NCBI GenBank assembly: GCA_020186115.1
Contig: WSYJ01000186.1
Location: 2,773,501-2,837,500 of the forward strand
Reading direction: 5' to 3'
Source: Histomonas meleagridis
Taxonomy: Eukaryota > Parabasalia > Tritrichomonadida > Dientamoebidae
Length of the DNA: 64,000 nucleotides
The notes beneath the pieces were generated by a model, which saw only the letters and a list, made by a program, of their open reading frames with translations, did not search any database and was not told where the DNA came from. A program made the position numbers and the translations under genes. Numbering within the stretch: the first letter of the stretch is position 1; every line of letters starts with the position of its first letter. Shown piece after piece: positions 58,956 to 64,000 of this stretch.

Positions 58956-59711
58956 TTATTGAGATGACAACCGGAGATATGCCTCTTTTCCTTTCTGGTG
59001 ACCTCTATTTCCCGCCATATCATAAAACTGGATTGCCTCTTTAACACTTTTATAAGTCCCGATTCCATTTTCAAGGCATTCACCATATCTGTACATAGCC
59101 TCAACATTTCCTTGTTCAGCAGACAGACGCATATATTTTGCGTAATCTTCTATGTTTTTTTCGACTCCTGTTCCATTTAAGCAACAAAGCGCATATGCAA
59201 ATTGTCCTTCGAGATTATACTGGTCAGCAGCCATTTTGAAGTATCCTGCTGCTTCTTTTTCATTGTGAGGAACGCCGTTACCGTTCTGGAAAAGATAACC
59301 AAGATTAATTTGGGCTTCGGCGTCTCCTTGAGCTGCAGCCTTCTTATAGTATTTTATGGCTTCACCAACGTCAGGACTGACACCAACACCATTAAGACAA
59401 CATGTTGCATACGTCGTTTGTGCTTTAATATGTCCAAGATCTGCTGCTTTTTTAAACAAAGAAACGGCTTTCTGTACATCTTTTTCAACACCATTAGAAA
59501 CTTGATAACAAATTCCAAGGTTGTAGACTGCTTCTGGGTAATTCTGTTTGGCTGATCTTTGATAATATTCAAAAGCTTTTTGGGGATCGCGTGGAACACT
59601 ATCACCTGTGTCAAGAAGAACTGCATATAGAAATTGCGCCTTTGGGTCGCCTGCTTCTGCAAGTCTGAAAAGTCTAAGGTTTTCCTTTTCCTGTTCTTCT
59701 GTAATTTCCAT
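58956..59711 (-). CDS. Sel1-like repeat protein
   Basis: The 251-residue protein starts at the ATG at 59711 (MEITEEQEKENLRLF) and consists of about six Sel1-like repeats of 36 residues. An example is AQTTYATCCLNGVGVSPDVG then EAIKYYKKAAAQGD. Consensus Ala-x-x-x-Leu-Gly/Tyr and Gly-x-Gly-V positions are kept. There is no signal peptide or membrane span, so it is likely a cytosolic scaffold. Sel1 proteins serve in many complexes; no partner can be named. A TTG 11 codons upstream is not needed. Confidence 0.9.
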   Translation of the reverse strand: MEITEEQEKENLRLFRLAEAGDPKAQFLYAVLLDTGDSVPRDPQKAFEYYQRSAKQNYPEAVYNLGICYQVSNGVEKDVQKAVSLFKKAADLGHIKAQTTYATCCLNGVGVSPDVGEAIKYYKKAAAQGDAEAQINLGYLFQNGNGVPHNEKEAAGYFKMAADQYNLEGQFAYALCCLNGTGVEKNIEDYAKYMRLSAEQGNVEAMYRYGECLENGIGTYKSVKEAIQFYDMAGNRGHQKGKEAYLRLSSQ

Positions 59712-60254
59712 TTGCTGGTAACGGATTCCAATTGAAAATCCCAACTTTTTGAGAAAAACCGTATATTATGATAACAAACTTTTTTTTAAATTTTATGCAT
59801 ACAAGCAAGAATTTTAAGAATTTGCGAGTCCCAAATAATAACTATTATTTTGAAGAATTTATTAAGAAATTAATAAGTTGATGTCATTTCGATATTAATC
59901 TTTCAATCAAAATTAACAATGTTCATAATGTTGATATATTAGTATAGTAGAAAATAGAATCATATTTTAAAACATATTGTGGTTACGTTGGACTAATCGA
60001 ATTTTAAAATTTGTCTTCAGTTTGAATTTTGTTGTTTTTTATAAGATTACCAAAAGGTTTTATTCAGCAATTTCCAAGTTTTCAATTCAAATATAAATAG
60101 TTACAGTATTTTAAGCCTATATGTGTTCCATAGTATTCTTTTAAAGCATTCTAATTTTGAAATAAATTAACCTTTTCTTTTCGCTAAAACGATTTAACTC
60201 AATTTTAAATCTTCTCGATTATAGAGTCAAGTAAAACTTTAGAGAATTTTCAAA
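59712..60254. other. Intergenic region between divergent genes
   Basis: About 540 nt, AT-rich; no gene, RNA or repeat is recognised. TTTTCAAAATG at its end may contain a weak initiator for the surface-protein gene. Confidence 0.4.
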
Positions 60255-62390
60255 ATGATAGGATACATTCTTTTATTTATTACTTATACCAACGAAGAAG
60301 AATTTAAAGGAATCGAATTCAATGAAAAGAATAGATTTAAGCCAGGAGAAGGAGACATAAAAATTATTAATTGCAAATTCACTGATTACACAACAGGAGT
60401 TATAATAGATATTCAAAATCCTATCAATCTTGAAATAGAGGACTGTATTTTTAAAGAAAATCAAGGAATTGAGGGCTGCATAAATTTGGGTAATGTTAAA
60501 TCAGTAAAAATAAAAAACACAAAATTTATTAATAATAAGGGAACGAAAAATGGAATTATTGTTAACTCCATTGATTCGAATGTAAATTTCATCGGATGTA
60601 CATTTGATGGAAATGAACCAGGAGATAATGGTTGTTTTCTTTATTTAAAAAATTATGCAGGTATTATTGACAATTGCATTTTCATTGATAATTCATATGA
60701 AAGCTTTGCTGTTATATCAATAGAAGGGAATTATAACAATGAAAAAATAATTTTAAGTAATTTAAAATTTTCATGTCCGAAAGGAAAAAGTAAGAACAAT
60801 ATATTTCATCTAAAAAAAACTGGTGAATTAGAATTTTCTAAAATAACATTTGAAAATTTTTGGTGTAATGTTCATGATATTTTTAATTTCGAAGAGATTT
60901 CTGCAAAAATTTGTTTCAATCAAATCTCTTTGAAAGATATTTCAACAAATAGTATTTTCGGCCTATCAAAAATATCTAATACCATTTTAAATTTCTTAAA
61001 TTGTGATTTTAGAGATTGCTCCATGAATATCTTCAGAATTTTACAAGATGTGTCTATTGAAGATATCAATTTTCAAAAATGTTTTTTTAATTCATTTGCA
61101 ATTTTTGATGTTTATATATGTAAGAAATTTTCACTTATTGAAACTCAATTAGATAAATTTGAGATTATTGGTAGATCTTTAATGTCTTGCCAAATAAAAT
61201 CATTAATAATTGAAAATTGCACTTGTTATGGATTTGAACAAGGGGATATTCATTACATTAAATCGGATGGATTTGATATTACCATTAGAAATAATTCATT
61301 TCAACAAATATCTTTAGAAATTGAAAATATAAATTGTAATAAATTCATTTTTGTAAATAACCAAATCAATATTTTTAATTTGAATATTGAGGCTCAACAT
61401 GTAGAATTAGAAAACATTTCTTCATATTCAGATAAAAATTCATTAATTTTTAGCTCTTCCTCTTTTTTTGCTAAAAATATGAGTCTTTTTGATGGAAATT
61501 TCAAAATATCTATACCGAAATTAAATGCAAAGTATATGATTGGAAATTCACAATTTAATTGTAAATTTGAGATAGCACTCGATAAACAAATAAAACAAGA
61601 TGGAAATTCTTTTGAATTTTTGATAAAGAATTCTTCTTTTTCAAAAAGCTTTGTTTTCACTGGAACAAAAGGAGAAATTATAACCAATTCGTTCTTTGTA
61701 GTGGAAAAATCAAATTTTAATTCATGTTATTCGAATGATGAAAATGTTTTATTATTCCCATTTTCTAATATAAAAATATCAAATTCATATTTTCTAGATA
61801 CACCAATTTTAATATCTAAAGCAAAAAAGGCAGAATTTTTTAAATGTTCTTTTTCTCAAAAAAAACATTTTGTTCCAAATACATTACGCTTTATAGATTC
61901 AGAAGAAGTTGATTTATATTTTCAGGAGTGTTGTTTTAATTTTTATCGTAAAAATAATTATCATATTTTAGTCGAATCCACAGCAAAAATAAAATTTGGT
62001 CCAAAAAATTGTATCTATGGGAATAAAAAAGTTTTCTTAAAGGCACAAAATGATGAGTATAATGGGGAATGGGATTGTAATGAATGTCATGTTCCTAACA
62101 TTATTATAAAACGTAACTTCATACGATATACAGTAATAGCATTAGTTGTTCTTGGTAACTTAACAATTGCTTTAATATTTGGTTATAATTATTTAAGGAA
62201 ACGATATTGTAGTGATGAAGGAGAAATTTTTTCAAACGATTTCGAAAAGAACACATCTCCTGAAGGAAATTCGATAAATATTGGCGAAATGACACAAGAA
62301 AATCCTTTGTTTACTGCAACAGAAACTTTTGGAACTCAAGAAGATGTATTTCAACATGATTTTGATGAAGAAAGCAATGGTTTCTTATGA
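60255..62390 (+). CDS. Parallel beta-helix surface protein with one membrane span
   Basis: The 711-residue protein begins with a short hydrophobic stretch (MIGYILLFITYT), probably a signal peptide. A long series of right-handed beta-helix rungs follows (IKIINCKFTDYTTGVIIDI; VNFIGCTFDGNEPGDNGCFL), with the F/I-N-C-x-F pattern seen in Pmp-like trichomonad proteins. A transmembrane helix (YTVIALVVLGNLTIALIFGY, about residue 630) is followed by a cytoplasmic tail of about 65 residues with NPLF and an acidic end. The NPLF could act as an NPxF-type sorting signal, by analogy. It is probably a surface protein. Confidence 0.8.
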   Translation: MIGYILLFITYTNEEEFKGIEFNEKNRFKPGEGDIKIINCKFTDYTTGVIIDIQNPINLEIEDCIFKENQGIEGCINLGNVKSVKIKNTKFINNKGTKNGIIVNSIDSNVNFIGCTFDGNEPGDNGCFLYLKNYAGIIDNCIFIDNSYESFAVISIEGNYNNEKIILSNLKFSCPKGKSKNNIFHLKKTGELEFSKITFENFWCNVHDIFNFEEISAKICFNQISLKDISTNSIFGLSKISNTILNFLNCDFRDCSMNIFRILQDVSIEDINFQKCFFNSFAIFDVYICKKFSLIETQLDKFEIIGRSLMSCQIKSLIIENCTCYGFEQGDIHYIKSDGFDITIRNNSFQQISLEIENINCNKFIFVNNQINIFNLNIEAQHVELENISSYSDKNSLIFSSSSFFAKNMSLFDGNFKISIPKLNAKYMIGNSQFNCKFEIALDKQIKQDGNSFEFLIKNSSFSKSFVFTGTKGEIITNSFFVVEKSNFNSCYSNDENVLLFPFSNIKISNSYFLDTPILISKAKKAEFFKCSFSQKKHFVPNTLRFIDSEEVDLYFQECCFNFYRKNNYHILVESTAKIKFGPKNCIYGNKKVFLKAQNDEYNGEWDCNECHVPNIIIKRNFIRYTVIALVVLGNLTIALIFGYNYLRKRYCSDEGEIFSNDFEKNTSPEGNSINIGEMTQENPLFTATETFGTQEDVFQHDFDEESNGFL

Positions 62391-62468
62391 AAATATAAAT
62401 AAATGAAATCCGTTATAAATGTTTTTATTTGTTTATTAATAAAACTTGAGATAAAATTGGATAACAAT

Positions 62469-62957
62469 TTAATCTATTTTAGCATTTAATGCCCGGGACT
62501 TTATTTTAGAGCGTAATTCTTCTTTGTATAACTGGATTACTGTAAGTCCGAGTTCGGCAAAAAAGGAAATAAGACCAGCAATAATTCCAATTTGCTTAGA
62601 TTTGTTGTTTGAATATCCAAGCCAACGAGAAATTTTGTAGACTGAATAGGCAACCAATGGAACAGTAATTATTAAAATTACAATTGTTGATACAAAGTTC
62701 ATTACTTTAGCCCTTCGTAAATCATTTGGTAAAGCTCTTTGAGCTTGAGCATTCTGAAGACGCATACGCCTGTGAATTAATTTTGCTCTAACGTCGCCAG
62801 TTGGCTGAGGTTTGGTATGTGGCCATTTAATATCGAGTTTTCCACCCTTAATATGTTCTCGAAGCGAAAAATTCGGATCTTTTTCACACAGCTCGTGTAG
62901 CTCACTAAGTGTTTCTTTCTTTTGATTTGGGAGAATGATTTGGAGATCACACTGCAT
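62469..62957 (-). CDS. Vma12/TMEM199-like V-ATPase assembly factor
   Basis: The 162-residue protein has a soluble N-terminal half (SLREHIKGGKLDIKWPHTK, then RAKLIHRRMRLQNAQAQRAL). Two transmembrane helices follow (FVSTIVILIITVPLVAYSVY and IGIIAGLISFFAELGLTVIQ) and a lysine-rich end. This fits the Vma12 family (ER factors for assembly of the V-ATPase Vo sector), including TMEM199's helical KLxxRRM-like segment before the first span. The similarity is moderate. It is divergent from the adenine deaminase gene with 65 nt between starts, so they may share a promoter. Confidence 0.65.
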   Translation of the reverse strand: MQCDLQIILPNQKKETLSELHELCEKDPNFSLREHIKGGKLDIKWPHTKPQPTGDVRAKLIHRRMRLQNAQAQRALPNDLRRAKVMNFVSTIVILIITVPLVAYSVYKISRWLGYSNNKSKQIGIIAGLISFFAELGLTVIQLYKEELRSKIKSRALNAKID

Positions 62958-63022
62958 GAAATTAGCTTTAATGAACGATAGAAGTTTTGGGGCTACCCGA
63001 TTTGACCGTTAAATTCTATCCA

Positions 63023-64000
63023 ATGGAAGATTTCATCAAAGGAATTCCAAAATGTGAGTTACATATGCATATATGCGGCAACACCGAACCCGAACTTGTT
63101 TTTAAAATTGCTGAAAGAAATCACGTCAAAATTCAATATGAATCAGCAGAACAATTAAGAAAAGCCTATCATTTCAGTTGTTTGCAAGAATTCCTAGACA
63201 TTCTCAAGCTCTGTTCCTCAGTTGTTAAAAAGCCACAAGATCTTTATGATATAACATATGATTATCTTGAAAAAGCACATTCTGACAATGTTAAATACTG
63301 TGAACTCTATTTCACACCACAGAGCTTCAAGCCAGATATGACATTTGATGAAGCAACAGAAGCAGTTGTTAATGCCTGTAAAAATGGTGAAAAAGAACTT
63401 GGAATTAAATCACGTCTTATTCTTTGTCAACAAAGGTACCAACCCGAGTCTTCCACCATTGAAGTTCTTCATGAACTTTTAAAATGTCCATTCAAAGATT
63501 ATTATGTTGCAGTTGGTTTAGCAAATGCTGAATTACCTTATCCACCAAAGCTTTTTGTTAACATGTTCCAAGAAGCTAAAGCGTCAGGCTTCAAAATCAC
63601 AATCCACGCAGGTGAAGAAGGCCCATCGGACTACATCAAGCAAGCGATTGAATTGTGCAATGCCGATAGAATTGATCACGGAAACAGTGCACAAGATGAT
63701 CAAAGTGTTGTAAGCATGCTTAGAGAAAGAAAAATACCTCTTACAATGTGTCCTTTATCAAATTTAAGGCTTAAAGTTATTAATGATCTCAAAGAACATC
63801 CAATTAAAAAATTCCTTGAAAATGGTCTTTTGGTTACAATTAATTCGGATGATCCCGCATTCTTCGATGGATATTTAAATAAGAACTTCATCGAAACACA
63901 AAAAGAATTGGATTTGTCAAAAGAACATATAATTCAATTAGCAAAAAATAGTTTTATTTCTTCATTCCTTTCAGAAGAGGAAAAACAAAAAGGAATTATG
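63023..64000 (+). CDS. Adenine deaminase (Aah1-like), cut by window edge
   Basis: The visible 326 codons encode an adenosine-deaminase superfamily enzyme. It has KCELHMH (zinc His pair at 14 and 16), EPELVFKIAERN, the catalytic ITIHAGEEGPSDYI, RIDHGNSAQDD, PLTMCPLSNLRLKV and TINSDDPAFFDGY. The SDDPAFF-x-GY and CPLSN blocks are typical of adenine deaminases such as yeast Aah1, not of metazoan adenosine deaminase. It would turn adenine into hypoxanthine, useful for a purine auxotroph. The usual HLHLEG after the zinc pair is HICGN here. The C-terminal end lies outside the window. Confidence 0.9.
   Translation, partial: MEDFIKGIPKCELHMHICGNTEPELVFKIAERNHVKIQYESAEQLRKAYHFSCLQEFLDILKLCSSVVKKPQDLYDITYDYLEKAHSDNVKYCELYFTPQSFKPDMTFDEATEAVVNACKNGEKELGIKSRLILCQQRYQPESSTIEVLHELLKCPFKDYYVAVGLANAELPYPPKLFVNMFQEAKASGFKITIHAGEEGPSDYIKQAIELCNADRIDHGNSAQDDQSVVSMLRERKIPLTMCPLSNLRLKVINDLKEHPIKKFLENGLLVTINSDDPAFFDGYLNKNFIETQKELDLSKEHIIQLAKNSFISSFLSEEEKQKGIM

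Noticed and set aside
1-64000. Polycistronic operons
   Set aside because: Genes alternate strands, have their own initiator-like motifs and 3' TAAA contexts; nothing indicates shared transcripts.

Overview
The window looks like nuclear DNA of a trichomonad (Parabasalia), probably a Tritrichomonas-like species. It is very AT-rich, with dense, nearly intron-free genes on both strands. Short Inr-like TCA-pyrimidine motifs lie just upstream of many ATGs, and TAAA often overlaps the stop codon. The gene content also fits: BspA-like leucine-rich surface proteins, DUF3447-type ankyrin proteins, a short frataxin with a hydrogenosome-like N-terminus, long coiled-coil proteins and a canonical actin. 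No species name can be proven from this sequence alone.

Layout. 0-15 kb holds housekeeping genes: the N-terminal part of a large helical protein cut by the window edge, proteasome beta3, a small coiled-coil protein, frataxin, PRMT5, a tandem AAA+ ATPase, a small zinc-finger protein, a TMEM138-like membrane protein, two unknown proteins, a flavodoxin-fold quinone reductase, another unknown and a catalytically dead tyrosine-phosphatase-like protein. 15-31.7 kb holds a broken BspA-like gene, a CEP164-like WW/coiled-coil protein, an orphan Bud32 C-terminus joined to ankyrin relics, an intact BspA-like gene, actin, a lid-less Hsp70 and an intact ankyrin protein. 32-38.4 kb holds two long coiled-coil proteins (one with a centrosomin CM1-like motif) and MOB1 with a predicted 23-nt intron. 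38.7-45.4 kb is one non-LTR retrotransposon with zinc fingers, reverse transcriptase, CCHC and a restriction-like endonuclease, inserted into a tRNA-Lys(UUU) gene. 46-64 kb holds a tail-anchored RhoGEF with a giant KEE repeat, a type II membrane protein, an ankyrin gene interrupted at every repeat, an EF-hand protein, an AP sigma subunit, a Sel1-repeat protein, a beta-helix surface protein, a Vma12-like protein and the start of an adenine deaminase.

Two signals stand out. The first is the retrotransposon. Its 19-bp perfect (27-bp near-perfect) target-site duplication comes from the tRNA T-arm and 3' flank, so the tRNA gene stays complete and is followed by a T run. The second is the ankyrin gene at 53.0-56.75 kb. 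Fifteen stop-free ankyrin modules are separated by spacers that are nearly all exactly 80 nt, giving a 170-bp period that rotates the reading frame. The spacers lack GT-AG borders but share an ATTTGG-like motif 27 nt before the next module, and related module-plus-spacer relics occur elsewhere in the window.

Several genes fit a basal-body, cytoskeleton and membrane-traffic theme (CEP164-like, CM1-like, MOB1, actin, RhoGEF, AP sigma), but they do not form an operon. Nearly every gene appears to have its own promoter.
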